From Chlorobiaceae bacterium (lineage in GTDB: Bacteria > Bacteroidota > Chlorobiia > Chlorobiales > Chlorobiaceae): a stretch of 45,456 nt of DNA. The stretch lies in NCBI GenBank assembly GCA_016931495.1, contig JAFGER010000052.1, forward strand, positions 1-45,456, written 5' to 3'. Position 1 is the stretch's first letter; the number at the start of each line of letters is the position of its first letter. Of the stretch, positions 8,371 through 20,208 are shown in pieces. Both the position numbers and the translations under genes were made by a program. Under the pieces are notes generated by a model that did not search any database, had not been told where the DNA came from, and saw only the letters and a list, made by a program, of their open reading frames with translations.

Positions 8371-10269
8371 ATGATTCCGCAACGCATGATTGATGAGGTC
8401 CGCCAGAGTTCGGACATTGTTGACATAGTGTCGGATTATGTCAGACTCAACCCCTCCGGCCGCCACTTCAAGGCGCTCTCCCCCTTCACGCAGGAAAAAA
8501 CCCCGTCGTTCATCGTTTCGCCCGACAAGCAGATTTACAAGTGCTTTTCGAGCGGCAAGGGAGGCAACGTTTTCACCTTCATCATGGAGATGGAGAAGGT
8601 CACCTTTCCCGAGGCGGTTGAAATGCTGGCCAAACGCGCCGGTATCGACCTCGGCAGCTACCGGCAGCAGAAGTCGCAGCAGGAGGAGCAACAGCAGTCC
8701 AGCCAGCACGACACGCTCCGCTGGGCGGCGCGGCTGTTTTACCGCACGCTGATGAGCGAGGCCGGCAGCAAGGCCTATGCCTATCTGGCCAGCAAGCGGG
8801 GGCTGGATGCCGCCACCATCCGCAAGTTCGGCCTCGGCTTCGCGCCCGACTCGTGGGAGTTCCTGCTCGATGCGGCCCGGCGCGACCACGTGCCGCAGGA
8901 ACAGCTCGCGGCCCTCGGCCTGGTCACGCGCCACCGGGAGCGCAACAGCCTGTACGACACCTTCCGCAACCGCATCATTTTTCCGATCCTCACCGTCGGC
9001 GGCCAGGTGGCCGGGTTTGGCGGCCGCACGCTTTCAAACGACCCGCAGACGCCGAAGTACATCAACTCGCCGGAAAGCGCCATCTTCGAGAAATCGAAGC
9101 TGCTCTACGGGATGCACGCCGCAAAAAACGAGATCCGGCGGCAGGAGACGGCCATTCTCGTCGAAGGGTACATGGACGTCATCGCCATGCACCAGGCGGG
9201 CTTCACCAACACGGTCGCCTCGTCCGGCACGGCGCTCACCCGCTACCAGGCCAAAATCCTGAAGCGCTACACCTCGCGCGTGCTGTTCCTGTACGACGGC
9301 GACAACGCAGGCAAGAAATCGATGCTCTCGGGCATCGACATCCTGCTCGCCGAAGGCTTGACCCCGTGGGTGGTGATGCTGCCCGGCGGCGACGATCCCG
9401 ACAGCTTCATCCGGAATTACGGCAAGGAGGCGTTTCAGGAGGAGCTCGAAAGCGAGAAGCGCTCATTTCAGGAGTTCCAGCTCCAGTGCTACCGCGACGC
9501 CGGATTGATGGAAGACCCCGACACCGCATCGAAAGCGATCTCGGCCATGACCAGAAGCATCGCCCTCATCGGCGATCCGGTGCAGAAGGAGCTGTACCTC
9601 GACGAGCTGTCGAAAAAGCTCGACCTCAGCCGCCAGACGCTCAGCAAGGTGATGGCCACGAGCGCCGATGACCGCGCGCCCCGCCACGAATCGCGAGGCC
9701 CGAACCGGCATGAAGCCGCGCCGAACGCCGCGGATGACCTCCGCCCGATTTCGGTCGCCGAACGCACCTTCCTCGAAGCGCTGCTCGAAAGCACCTCTTA
9801 CGGCAACGAAGTGCTCGACTTCGCCGCCTCGCACGAAAGCATGTTCACCCTTGAACACCCCGCCGCACGCGCCATCTTCACGCATCTGGTCGAGCGCTTC
9901 CGCGCAATGGACGACAAGGAGGGTCACATCGATATCACCTCCGAGATCAGCTCGGTCGAAATGGAGCAGGCCCGAAACCTCGCCTTCGACATTCTCATCC
10001 GCCTCCCCGTCAGCGAAGCCGCGCGCCCAACCCCTGCAGAACTCGAACAACACGCCCGCCGCTGCCTCACCCACTTCCTCACGGCGGTCAAGAACATCAT
10101 GCTCGAACCGTTGCAGAAACAGAAGCAGGAAATCATCGCGCAGCTCCAGGCCGCCGCCAGCGCACGCGAACAGGAGCGCCTGTCGCGAGAACTGCACGAG
10201 CACAACCAGCAGCTCCGCACGATGGAACAGGAGGTGGACGAGTCGATCAAGGGAATTCTGGGGGAGTGA
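8371..10269 (+). CDS. dnaG: DNA primase DnaG, with a degenerate zinc finger
   Basis: Synthesises RNA primers at the replication fork. 632 residues from the ATG at 8371 (IPQRMIDEVRQSSDIVDIV is the standard DnaG opening). The N-terminal CHC2 domain has the right fold landmarks (EKTPSF, GKGGNVFTF), but three of the four zinc ligands are replaced: Ser37, Thr40 and Ser61, with only Cys58 kept. The RNA polymerase core follows: RKFGLGFAPDSW, FRNRIIFPI and the Toprim motifs ILVEGYMDVIAMHQAGF and FLYDGDNAGKKS. The C-terminal part (about 430-632) is the helicase-interacting domain, with a coiled coil at the very end. A ribosome site AAGGAACAGGAA lies 10-20 bases upstream. It converges on glyA. Confidence 0.96.
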   Translation: MIPQRMIDEVRQSSDIVDIVSDYVRLNPSGRHFKALSPFTQEKTPSFIVSPDKQIYKCFSSGKGGNVFTFIMEMEKVTFPEAVEMLAKRAGIDLGSYRQQKSQQEEQQQSSQHDTLRWAARLFYRTLMSEAGSKAYAYLASKRGLDAATIRKFGLGFAPDSWEFLLDAARRDHVPQEQLAALGLVTRHRERNSLYDTFRNRIIFPILTVGGQVAGFGGRTLSNDPQTPKYINSPESAIFEKSKLLYGMHAAKNEIRRQETAILVEGYMDVIAMHQAGFTNTVASSGTALTRYQAKILKRYTSRVLFLYDGDNAGKKSMLSGIDILLAEGLTPWVVMLPGGDDPDSFIRNYGKEAFQEELESEKRSFQEFQLQCYRDAGLMEDPDTASKAISAMTRSIALIGDPVQKELYLDELSKKLDLSRQTLSKVMATSADDRAPRHESRGPNRHEAAPNAADDLRPISVAERTFLEALLESTSYGNEVLDFAASHESMFTLEHPAARAIFTHLVERFRAMDDKEGHIDITSEISSVEMEQARNLAFDILIRLPVSEAARPTPAELEQHARRCLTHFLTAVKNIMLEPLQKQKQEIIAQLQAAASAREQERLSRELHEHNQQLRTMEQEVDESIKGILGE

Positions 10270-10351
10270 AGAAACAGGCGGAGTAAACTTGATGGACAAG
10301 AAAAACAAACCCCTGCTCCTCTTCCCTTCGCCCCACCAGCTCCACCTCTTC

Positions 10352-10392
10352 AAAAAAAAGGCCGGTCACCCTCTCCAGAGTAACCGGCCTTT
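10352..10392. terminator. Bidirectional terminator between dnaG and glyA
   Basis: AAAGGCCGGT (10357-10366) pairs with ACCGGCCTTT (10383-10392). On the minus strand the stem is followed by a run of T (complement of the A8 at 10352-10359), giving a strong glyA terminator; on the plus strand the T-run is short (TTT). Confidence 0.8.
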
Positions 10393-10415
10393 CGTAATGC
10401 GCTGTCGCTTCTAAC

Positions 10416-11738
10416 TCACACCTGCAAGCCGTACCCGTTGAGCGGGAACTGCAAGCAGAGCTCTTTGACCTCTTCCCGAACCTGTTTGCAGACCTCGGCG
10501 ATGTTGTCGTCGTTGGCGACGGTGATGACGCGGTCGATGAGCTCGACGATCTTTTCGGCTTCGGCAACCTTCATGCCGCGCGTGGTCATGGCCGGGGTGC
10601 CGACGCGGATGCCGCTGGTGACGAAGGGCGATTTGTCGTCGAAGGGCACCATGTTCTTGTTGACCGTGATGCCCGCTTCGTGCAAGAGGTTCTCGGCGAC
10701 CTTGCCGGTGACGTTCTTGTTGCGCAGGTCGAGCAGCATGAGGTGGTTCTTCGTGCCGCCACTGACGATGTGGTAGTCGGCTGCGAGGAACTTCGCGGCC
10801 ATCGCGGCGGCGTTCTCCTTGATCTGCTGCGCGTAGGCCTTGAACTCCGGCTGGAGCGCTTCGCCGAAGGCGACCGCCTTTCCGGCGATGATGTGCATGA
10901 GCGGGCCGCCCTGGATGCCAGGCATCACCTCGGCGTCCATCACCTCGGACATCATCTTGACGCGCGGGCCGTTCTTGGTGTTGATGGTCAGGCCGAGCGG
11001 ATTCTCGAAATCCTTGCCCATCATGATCATGCCGCCGCGCGGGCCACGCAGGGTCTTGTGCGTGGTGGTGGTGACGAAGTGGCAGTGCGGCATCGGGTCG
11101 GCGGAGAGGCCAGCGGCGACGAGGCCCGCCGGATGCGCGATGTCGGCCATGAGCAGCGCGCCGACCTTGTCGGCAACCTCGCGGAACGCCTTGAAATCGA
11201 AGCCCTGCGAGTAGGCGCTCGCGCCGGTGATGATGAGCTTCGGCTTGACCTGCATGGCCATCTCTTCGACCTTGTTCATGTCGATGATGCCGGTCTCTTT
11301 ATCGACGCCGTAGGAGTGTGCGTCGAAGAACTGGCCGGAGAAGTTCACCTTGCTGCCGTGGGTGAGGTGGCCGCCGTGGGAGAGGTCGAGGCCCATGATG
11401 GCGTCGCCCGGCTTGAGCACGGCGAAGAGCACCGCCATGTTGGCGCTGGAGCCGGAGTGCGGCTGCACGTTGACGTATTCGCAGCCGAAGAGCTTTTTGG
11501 CGCGGTCGCGGGCGAGGTTCTCGGCGACATCGACGAACTCGCAGCCGCCGTAGTAGCGCTTGCCGGGGTAGCCCTCGGCGTATTTGTTGGTCATCACCGA
11601 GCCGCAGGCCTCCATGACCGCCTTGCTGGTGAAGTTCTCCGAAGCGATCAGTTCGAGCGTCTCGGTCTGGCGTTTCGTCTCATTGGCAATCGCCTCGAAA
11701 ATCTCGGGGTCGAGCCGTTTCAGAATATCGTTGTCCAT
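10416..11738 (-). CDS. glyA: Serine hydroxymethyltransferase
   Basis: PLP enzyme that interconverts serine plus tetrahydrofolate with glycine plus 5,10-methylene-THF, the main source of one-carbon units. 440 residues. Visible are [63 protein letters not shown] and the PLP-lysine motif [14 protein letters not shown] near residue 230. The ribosome site GGAGAAGGA precedes the ATG at 11738. It lies 24 bases downstream of ribBA on the same strand, so the two are probably one transcript, ended by the hairpin at 10357-10392. Confidence 0.97.
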   Translation of the reverse strand: MDNDILKRLDPEIFEAIANETKRQTETLELIASENFTSKAVMEACGSVMTNKYAEGYPGKRYYGGCEFVDVAENLARDRAKKLFGCEYVNVQPHSGSSANMAVLFAVLKPGDAIMGLDLSHGGHLTHGSKVNFSGQFFDAHSYGVDKETGIIDMNKVEEMAMQVKPKLIITGASAYSQGFDFKAFREVADKVGALLMADIAHPAGLVAAGLSADPMPHCHFVTTTTHKTLRGPRGGMIMMGKDFENPLGLTINTKNGPRVKMMSEVMDAEVMPGIQGGPLMHIIAGKAVAFGEALQPEFKAYAQQIKENAAAMAAKFLAADYHIVSGGTKNHLMLLDLRNKNVTGKVAENLLHEAGITVNKNMVPFDDKSPFVTSGIRVGTPAMTTRGMKVAEAEKIVELIDRVITVANDDNIAEVCKQVREEVKELCLQFPLNGYGLQV

Positions 11739-11762
11739 CGTCTTTCCTTCTCCCGGTGGAGG

Positions 11763-13043
11763 TTAATCTTTTTTGTGCTGTTTCAACTGTTCATCGGCAA
11801 GGCGCTCGAAGAGAATGCGCTCGTTGCCAGAAACGGTTTCGATCATGTGACCGAGCTTGTCGCGCTTGGTTTGCAGGTAGTTGCGGTTCACCTCGTTCGG
11901 CGCGATTTCAAGCGGTACGCGCTCGACGATTTCGAGGCCGTACCCTTCGAGGCCGACGATCTTTTTCGGATTGTTGGTCAGGAGGCGCATCTTGCGGACG
12001 CCGAGGTCCTGGAGAATCTGCGCGCCGATGCCGTAGTCGCGAAGATCGGCCTTGAAGCCGAGCTTCTCGTTCGCCTCGACCGTGTCGAAACCTTCGTCCT
12101 GCAAATTGTACGCCTTGAGCTTGTTGATGAGTCCGATGCCGCGCCCCTCCTGCATGAGGTAGACCAGCACGCCGCGACCTTCCTGTTCGATCATGCGCAG
12201 GGCGGTTTCGAGCTGGTGGCCGCAGTCGCAGCGAAGCGAGCCGAAGGTGTCGCCCGTGGCGCACTGCGAGTGCACGCGCACCAGCACCGGTTCGCCGTCG
12301 GCCACGTCGCCCTTGACGAAGGCCATGTGGTTCTGCTGATCGACCATGGTTTCGTAAGCGATGAGCTTGAACTCGCCGTGCGCGGTCGGGAGCTTCGACT
12401 CCACGGCGCGGTGTACCAGCTTCGACTGCTGCATCCGGTAGGCGACGAGATCCTTGATGGTGATGAGCTTCATGCCGAGCTTCTCCTTGAGCTTGAGCAG
12501 CTCGGGAAGGCGGGCCATGCTGCCGTCGTCGTGCAGGATTTCGCAGAGCAGACCGGCGGGCTGGCATCCGGCCAGGCGGCAGAGATCGACAGCGGCCTCG
12601 GTGTGCCCCACCCTGCGGAGCACGCCGCCATCCATGGCGCGAAGCGGAAAAATGTGGCCGGGCCGCGAAAAGTCATCGGAGGTACAGGACGGGTCGGCGA
12701 TCATCTTGAGGGTCATGTAACGGTCGTAGGCCGAAATGCCCGTGGTGACTCCCTCGGCGATGGCGTCGATGGAGACGGTGAAGTTGGTTTCGTGCTGTGA
12801 GGTGTTGCGCTGCACCATCGGTTCGAGCTGCAACTCCCGCGCGCGCTGCATGGGAATGGCCACGCAGAGCAGGCCGCGCGCCTCCTTGGTGATGAAGTTC
12901 ACCATCTCGGGAGTCACATGCTCGGCGGCGGCGATAAAATCGCCTTCATCCTCGCGATCTTCGTCATCGACGACGATGACCAGTTTACCGTTCCTGATAT
13001 CCTCGATGGCTGATTCAATGGAATCGAACTGTTTGTTGCTCAT
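11763..13043 (-). CDS. ribBA: Bifunctional DHBP synthase / GTP cyclohydrolase II RibBA
   Basis: Provides both precursors of riboflavin. About 426 residues. The N-terminal RibB half (1-205) has [23 protein letters not shown] and [11 protein letters not shown], with the metal and ribulose-5-phosphate binding acidic cluster. The C-terminal RibA half has the zinc motif [35 protein letters not shown] and [16 protein letters not shown] choose the ATG at 13043, which has AGGAG four bases upstream; the GTG at 13046 would leave only one base of spacing. No FMN riboswitch is recognisable in the leader. Both halves keep their catalytic motifs, so both activities are expected. Confidence 0.96.
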   Translation of the reverse strand: MSNKQFDSIESAIEDIRNGKLVIVVDDEDREDEGDFIAAAEHVTPEMVNFITKEARGLLCVAIPMQRARELQLEPMVQRNTSQHETNFTVSIDAIAEGVTTGISAYDRYMTLKMIADPSCTSDDFSRPGHIFPLRAMDGGVLRRVGHTEAAVDLCRLAGCQPAGLLCEILHDDGSMARLPELLKLKEKLGMKLITIKDLVAYRMQQSKLVHRAVESKLPTAHGEFKLIAYETMVDQQNHMAFVKGDVADGEPVLVRVHSQCATGDTFGSLRCDCGHQLETALRMIEQEGRGVLVYLMQEGRGIGLINKLKAYNLQDEGFDTVEANEKLGFKADLRDYGIGAQILQDLGVRKMRLLTNNPKKIVGLEGYGLEIVERVPLEIAPNEVNRNYLQTKRDKLGHMIETVSGNERILFERLADEQLKQHKKD

Positions 13044-13431
13044 CACACTCCTGTAATCAATGCTTGCGGGCGCCTCCGGAAACTTCCTGCCCCGACCGCT
13101 TGCGGAATCCCGCGCGCCCTGTTGTTGCCGGTCGGAAATTACATGAAAAGAATATAATAGTAAAAAAAACTTCCCGAACCGGTGAGCGCCAAGAACTTCC
13201 GGTCATGACAAATCGCGAGTGCCGAGCCGGAAGCGGAGTTCCGGCCCCGAAGACGCCGGGCGGAGTCATAGCCATTGCTAAAAGCGCTGCTCATCTCAAA
13301 CGGAGCCATCGGCGCGGATGCCCTTTGAGTTCGGAGCTCTTTTTATTATACTCTGGCCGTTGTAATGTACAGCCCTGAATCGTTATCTTGATTTACAGAC
13401 CTCTTTTCAAGATTTTCCAACACGTCACCGC
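13044..13431. other. Divergent ribBA/carB intergenic region
   Basis: About 390 bases without a credible gene. It holds a likely carB promoter (13325-13352) and an AT-rich patch (13140-13172) on the ribBA side. I looked for an RFN (FMN) element toward ribBA and for an upstream carB half and found neither. Confidence 0.5.
13325..13352 (+). promoter_or_regulatory. Probable sigma-70 promoter of the carB C-terminal half
   Basis: TTGAGT (13325-13330), 16 bases, TATACT (13347-13352): 4/6 and 5/6 matches with near-ideal spacing, about 80 bases before the ATG at 13432. Confidence 0.45.
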
Positions 13432-15288
<1,857 letters not shown>

Positions 15289-15815
15289 GTTCCGCGACAA
15301 AGCGCCGGGCATCCGCTTCGATGCCCGGCCTTTCGCTCTCCCTCGGCCCGGCCACATTCAGCACCTCGATACCGTTTTCCCAAATCCATTCCGCCAAGGC
15401 TCCGACGTCCGCTTCCTCCAGCTCGACGACCATGCAGGGCCGAGCGAACCGCCGGGCGCACTCCACCGCCAGCTTCGTGCCTCCCGCCGGCGGCCCCGAG
15501 ATCAGCACGAGCGTGCCGTCCGAATCGCGCACGTTCCACGCGGTTCGGACGGCGTAGCGCGGCGACGGCGTCTCGGCAAGCCGGTAACGCGGCGGAATCG
15601 CGCCGTCCTCGGCCCTGCGGCCTCGCGGGCACCAGCCGCCGTGCTCAAGGCCAGCTTCGGCAGCCGCGTCGAGCGCCCCGCGGTCAACCCCGCTCTGCCC
15701 GCCCGAAACGATTCGCGCCAGCATGAGTACCGAAAATTGTCGTGAACAGCCGCATTATCATTTGCCGTTGATTATCTTTGATTTCAATTCCTTTCATCTT
15801 TCACTCTCTTGATCC

Positions 15816-16307
15816 ATGTCCGAATCACCAACCATCGCCGCCCTGCTGGACGAATCGATACAGCTCGAACTGAACCTGGCCAACCTCTACACCCTCTTCA
15901 GCGACCATTTCGAGGAGGACGAAGAGTTCTGGTGGCAGCTCTCGATGGAGGAGCGCAGCCACGCGGCACTGCTTCAGCAGGAAAAAAAGCAGCCGCAGCC
16001 ATTGCCGTTCTTTCCCGAAAATCTCCTCTCCAAAGACCTCGAAGCCCTGAAAGCCAACAATGCGAGAATCACCGGCGAGGCTGCCCGGTTCAGGCAGACC
16101 CCCTCTTCGAGAGCTGAAGCGCTGAACCTCGCCTTGCAAATCGAAATGTCCGCCGGCGAGGCCCATTTTCAGGAGTTCATGGAGAGCGAAACCGGATCGC
16201 TGACTGCCGATATTTTCAAGCAGCTCGCCAGCGAAGACCAGAACCACGCCAGGCGCATCCGCGAGTACATGCAAGAGCAGGGCGTCGAGGCCGAAAAGAT
16301 CTCCTGA
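15816..16307 (+). CDS. Ferritin-like/rubrerythrin-type diiron protein
   Basis: 163 residues, all-helical. Candidate diiron ligands are Glu18, Glu46 with His49 ([10 protein letters not shown]), a Glu in [12 protein letters not shown] and the C-terminal [13 protein letters not shown] (ExxH-like). There is no C-terminal rubredoxin domain, so it is a minimal rubrerythrin-like four-helix bundle. It lies 107 bases upstream of a true ferritin on the same strand, suggesting a shared role in iron or peroxide handling. A strong ribosome site is not evident. Confidence 0.75.
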   Translation: MSESPTIAALLDESIQLELNLANLYTLFSDHFEEDEEFWWQLSMEERSHAALLQQEKKQPQPLPFFPENLLSKDLEALKANNARITGEAARFRQTPSSRAEALNLALQIEMSAGEAHFQEFMESETGSLTADIFKQLASEDQNHARRIREYMQEQGVEAEKIS

Positions 16308-16414
16308 TCTTGCGCGCGCTGAAACGATCTGCCGCCACTCACGGTTCACAAGCAGCAGACAATCCTGAAAAGAACCTGTACCATCAACCATTATCGGCCC
16401 GAGGAGGCAACACC

Positions 16415-16909
16415 ATGCTCAACAAGAAACTTCAGCAGGCGTTCAACGAACAGATCAACCACGAGATGGCCTCGGCCTACCTCTACCTGTCGATGGCGGC
16501 CTACGCCCATTCGATGAATCTGCCCGGATTCGCGCACTGGCTCGAACTCCAGTACAAGGAGGAGCAGGGCCATGCCATGAAACTCTACAAATTCGTCAAC
16601 GAACGCGGCGGCAAGGTGGAGCTGCTCGCCATTGCCCAGCCGGCGTCGGAGTTCAGCTCCCCGGCCCACCTGTTCGAGGAGGTGCTGAACCACGAGCGGA
16701 AAATCACCGCGCTCATCAACAAGCTGTACGAAGCGGCTCTCGAAGCGAAAGATTACGCCGCGCAGGTGCTCCTGCACTGGTTCATCGAAGAGCAGGTCGA
16801 GGAGGAGGCTGCCGCCAGCGAAATTCTCGGCACCATCAAAATGGCCGGAGAGAAGGGGCACGCGCTCGTCATGATGGATCGCCAGCTCGCCCGCCGCGGC
16901 ATGAACTGA
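16415..16909 (+). CDS. ftnA: Non-haem bacterial ferritin
   Basis: Iron-storage cage protein that oxidises Fe(II) and stores ferric mineral. 164 residues from the ATG at 16415, chosen because GAGGAGG lies 7 bases upstream (an earlier in-frame start would add an unrelated leader). Ferroxidase residues are all present: Glu17 (NHE), Glu50 and His53 (EEQGHAMK), Glu94 (NHERK), Gln127 and Glu130 (EEQVEEE). A terminator follows at 16935. Confidence 0.96.
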   Translation: MLNKKLQQAFNEQINHEMASAYLYLSMAAYAHSMNLPGFAHWLELQYKEEQGHAMKLYKFVNERGGKVELLAIAQPASEFSSPAHLFEEVLNHERKITALINKLYEAALEAKDYAAQVLLHWFIEEQVEEEAAASEILGTIKMAGEKGHALVMMDRQLARRGMN

Positions 16910-16934
16910 CCGTACCAGGCATTGCGCTGTTGCG

Positions 16935-16966
16935 AAAAAAAACCCTGGCGTCCGCCGGGGTTTTTT
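16935..16966. terminator. Bidirectional terminator between ferritin and metallophosphoesterase genes
   Basis: A8-CCCTGGCG-tc-CGCCGGGG-T6: an 8-bp stem with one mismatch, A-run on the left and T-run on the right, so it can serve both converging genes. Confidence 0.8.
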
Positions 16967-16990
16967 CATTCACATAAAGTCCGGAAAAGG

Positions 16991-17863
16991 TCACGGCGCG
17001 ACATTGACGAACCGGTGCGACCATTGCCCGTCCATGCCGATGGTCAGCTCGCCGTAGCGCCGCGGAAAATAGCGGAAACTTCCGCCATTGATAAAGGTCA
17101 CCGCGTCGGCGCGATAGACCTGAAAGCGGTGGAAGTGGCCATGCAGCACCAGGCTCGCTCCAAGCTTCTGCATCGCCCGGAGATAGTCTTCGCGGTTCCG
17201 GAACTCCATGGTCCAGTCGAAGGCCTGATCGACCAGCCCGCCGGTGCCGTAAACCTTGTAGGCGTGGTGGCAGAGGCCGACAACGAAGCTGCCGGAAATC
17301 GCCTCGGCGACCTCCGGAGCGGCAAGCGCCTGAAGGGTTTGCCGCGAAACACTGCCCCGCGCCCCGAGCGGATTGTCAGAACCCGACCACGGATCGATCG
17401 TGTTAACCGCCACCAGCGAGAGCGACAACGCCCCGAAACGCATCACCTTGAGGAACGGCAGCCCGGCTCCCGTCCCGCCGTTGCCGCTGATCAGCGGGCG
17501 GAAGATGTCGCCGAACTCCCGGAGGCGCTCCTCGACCCTGCGGCGCCGAAAACCGTCGTCCGGGTTGAGCGCGTTGTAAAAACGCATCTCCTCTTCGAGA
17601 TCGATCAGATCATGATTGCCCGGAATGAGCGTCGCCCTGTTCCAGTCGAACAATCCTTGCCGGACAAGCGCCTCTTTCAGAATCAGCCAGTCATCAGGAG
17701 ATGCCGTGTCGATCAGATCTCCGGTCATCACCAGGTGATCGTATCCACGGCGGATGAACTCCTCGAACATGAACTCGAGCCTTGAGAGCTGGTGACGATC
17801 GCTCCTGCCGGCGATATGCAGGTCGGAAAGATGCGCGACGGTTACTTTCTTATCAAAGGACAC
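16991..17863 (-). CDS. Calcineurin-like metallophosphoesterase
   Basis: 290 residues with the complete metallophosphatase motif set: HLSDLHIAG (Asp and His), VMTGDLID, IPGNHD, LCHHAYK and VLHGHFHRFQ. The dimetal centre is therefore intact. Substrate unknown; cyclic nucleotide, nucleoside or lipid phosphoesters are all possible for this superfamily. The start is a GTG at 17863 with only a weak ribosome site. It diverges from glgP. Confidence 0.88.
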   Translation of the reverse strand: MSFDKKVTVAHLSDLHIAGRSDRHQLSRLEFMFEEFIRRGYDHLVMTGDLIDTASPDDWLILKEALVRQGLFDWNRATLIPGNHDLIDLEEEMRFYNALNPDDGFRRRRVEERLREFGDIFRPLISGNGGTGAGLPFLKVMRFGALSLSLVAVNTIDPWSGSDNPLGARGSVSRQTLQALAAPEVAEAISGSFVVGLCHHAYKVYGTGGLVDQAFDWTMEFRNREDYLRAMQKLGASLVLHGHFHRFQVYRADAVTFINGGSFRYFPRRYGELTIGMDGQWSHRFVNVAP

Positions 17864-18070
17864 TGGTATGTTGTTGATTTACAGATTGAAAGGCTTAAAT
17901 TTAGTCGTTCAACTCATGTCAGTCAATCGATAAACCCTGACTGACAATCCGGAACTTTCCGGTTCCGGTTGTTCATCCATGCTCTCCCAACTCGGGGAGG
18001 CATTCGGCAAGATACCCCGTTTTCTCAATCTGCGCCACCTGAGGCAAGCAGCAAAACCCTGAAATCCTCT

Positions 18071-20191
18071 ATGTCGAAAAATATTTCCGCCGTCAAAAAG
18101 CTGTCACGGAACCTGTGGTGGTCGTGGAACACCGAAGCCAAAGCGCTGTTCAAAAACCTTTCTCCGCTGCTCTGGGAAAAGGTCAATCACAATCCGGTGG
18201 AGCTGCTCCGGCACATTTCCGCCGAGGAGCTCGAAGCCCGCTGCTCGTGCGAGCTGGGCATAACGATCGACCAGATCAACCGGCGGTTTGAGGATTATCT
18301 TGCTGAAAAAAACACCTGGGCGGCCAATCATGCGCCCCAGCTGGTCTCCAGACCGGTAGCCTATTTCAGCGCCGAATTCGGCATTCACGAAAGCCTTCGC
18401 ATCTACTCCGGCGGCCTCGGCATTCTTTCCGGCGACCACCTCAAATCGGCCAGCGACCTGGGCATCAACTTCGTCGGCATCTCCCTTTTCTACAAGGAGG
18501 GTTACTTCCGCCAGTACCTGAACCATGACGGCTGGCAGCTTGAAGACTACCCTCTCCAGTACCCCGAAAGCCTTCCGGTCGAGAAGGTGACCACCGAAGA
18601 CGGCAAGGATCTGATCATCGAGCTCACCATCGCGCAGAGCACGGTGTTCGCACAGGCATGGGCCCTGAAGGTCGGGCGCGCCACGCTCTACCTGCTCGAC
18701 ACGAACATTCCGGTCAACGAGTCGCACTACCGTGAAATCTGCTCGCGCGTCTATGGCGGCGACCAGAACATGCGCATCAACCAGGAGATTCTGCTCGGCA
18801 TCGGCGGCGTCAAGCTGCTGAAAGCGCTGAAGCTCGATCCGGCGGTCTATCACATGAACGAGGGTCATTCGGCTTTCCTGACGCTCGAACTGCTTGCCGA
18901 ACAGATCGCCAATGGCCTCTCTCTCGAAGAGGCGAAGGCGATGGTCAAGGAGCAGTGCGTCTTCACCACGCACACCCCCGTTCCGGCAGGTCACGACCGC
19001 TTTTCGAGAGACATGATGAGCTATACCTTCTCGAAGTACCTGGGACGGGTGAACATCGAGTTTGAGGAGCTGATGAAACTCGGTTCCGAAGACCCGGCAA
19101 ACACTTCGGAGCTGTTCACCATGACGGTGCTCGCGCTCCAGCTTTCCCGCTGCGCCAATGGCGTCTCGAAACTGCACGGTGAAGTATCGAGAGATATGTG
19201 GAAACATCTTTATGGAACCGAAGACGAAGCACAGGTGCCGATTGGCCACATCACCAACGGCGTGCACACCAGAAGCTGGAGCACCGGTTTCACCGAACGG
19301 TTCTGGAGAAACCACGCCGAAAGCATCGAGGAGCTCTTCTCGTCGAGGGAGTCCGCCGAGGCCGTACTGTCAAGGGTTTCCGACAGCGAGCTGTGGTGCC
19401 TGCGTTACCGGCTGAAACGCAACCTGATGGACTACATCGCGCGCTACCTGTCGAACCAGCTCTACCACCAGCACGAGTACTCCCGCTTCATGCCGGCCGA
19501 CTCCTCCAGATCGGTCAAGAGCGTCCTGTCGCCCGACGTCCTGACCATCGGCTTCGCCCGCCGGTTCGCCACCTACAAGCGCGCGCCGCTCATCTTCCAG
19601 GATCTCGACAGGCTCAACGCCATCGTCAACCACCCCAACATGCCGGTGCAGATCGTCTTCGCCGGCAAGGCCCATCCGCACGACGACGCCGGCAAGGAGT
19701 ACATCCGCCAGATCGTGGAGCACTCGCACCGTCCGCAGTTCCTCGGCAAGGTGATCTTCCTCGAAAACTACAACATCGGCGTGGCCAAACGCCTTGTCTC
19801 CGGCGTCGATGTCTGGCTCAACAACCCCGTCAGGCCGATGGAGGCCAGCGGCACTTCGGGCCAGAAAACGGTGCTGCACGGCGGCCTGAACCTCAGCATC
19901 ATGGACGGATGGTGGTGCGAGGCCTATAACGGCACCAACGGCTGGTCGATCGGCCACGGCGAACAGCTCGACAATTACGACGAGCAGTATGGCCTCGACG
20001 CGAACAAGCTCTACGAAGTGCTCGAAAACCAGGTCATTCCGACCTTCTATGAACGCAACGAGCACAACATTCCGGTCAGGTGGCTCAAGAACATCCGGAA
20101 CGCGATTGCAACCATCGCGCCGGTCTATAACACCGACCGCATGGTCAAGGAGTACACCATGCGCTACTATCTCAACGATCAGCGCCCCTGA
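18071..20191 (+). CDS. glgP: Alpha-glucan (glycogen) phosphorylase, short GT35 type
   Basis: Releases glucose-1-phosphate from glycogen. 706 residues from the ATG at 18071; I prefer this start because LSRNLWWSWN is the usual opening of the short phosphorylase subfamily and the upstream extension looks non-coding. Visible: a DUF3417-like N-terminal segment, AYFSAEFGIHESLRIYSGGL, VYHMNEGHSAFL, TTHTPVPAGHDRF, ITNGVHTRSW, ARRFATYKRAPLI and the PLP-site region EASGTSGQKTVLHGGLNLS, IMDGWW. Green sulfur bacteria store glycogen, so this supplies carbon in the dark. pyrD begins 17 bases later. Confidence 0.94.
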   Translation: MSKNISAVKKLSRNLWWSWNTEAKALFKNLSPLLWEKVNHNPVELLRHISAEELEARCSCELGITIDQINRRFEDYLAEKNTWAANHAPQLVSRPVAYFSAEFGIHESLRIYSGGLGILSGDHLKSASDLGINFVGISLFYKEGYFRQYLNHDGWQLEDYPLQYPESLPVEKVTTEDGKDLIIELTIAQSTVFAQAWALKVGRATLYLLDTNIPVNESHYREICSRVYGGDQNMRINQEILLGIGGVKLLKALKLDPAVYHMNEGHSAFLTLELLAEQIANGLSLEEAKAMVKEQCVFTTHTPVPAGHDRFSRDMMSYTFSKYLGRVNIEFEELMKLGSEDPANTSELFTMTVLALQLSRCANGVSKLHGEVSRDMWKHLYGTEDEAQVPIGHITNGVHTRSWSTGFTERFWRNHAESIEELFSSRESAEAVLSRVSDSELWCLRYRLKRNLMDYIARYLSNQLYHQHEYSRFMPADSSRSVKSVLSPDVLTIGFARRFATYKRAPLIFQDLDRLNAIVNHPNMPVQIVFAGKAHPHDDAGKEYIRQIVEHSHRPQFLGKVIFLENYNIGVAKRLVSGVDVWLNNPVRPMEASGTSGQKTVLHGGLNLSIMDGWWCEAYNGTNGWSIGHGEQLDNYDEQYGLDANKLYEVLENQVIPTFYERNEHNIPVRWLKNIRNAIATIAPVYNTDRMVKEYTMRYYLNDQRP

Positions 20192-20208
20192 GCCATCAAA
20201 CCAGGATT

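Noticed and set aside
10680-12800. A very long open frame (about 700 codons) antisense to glyA and ribBA
   Set aside because: It is the mirror of two well-conserved genes with strong third-position GC bias; the translation is rich in His, Val, Arg and Asp and shows no family motif.
13044-13200. FMN (RFN) riboswitch in front of ribBA
   Set aside because: The conserved RFN core words and the multi-stem layout are not present in the leader.
17969-18070. Upstream extension of glgP by 34 codons
   Set aside because: The extension is not similar to the family N-terminus, which begins at the ATG at 18071.
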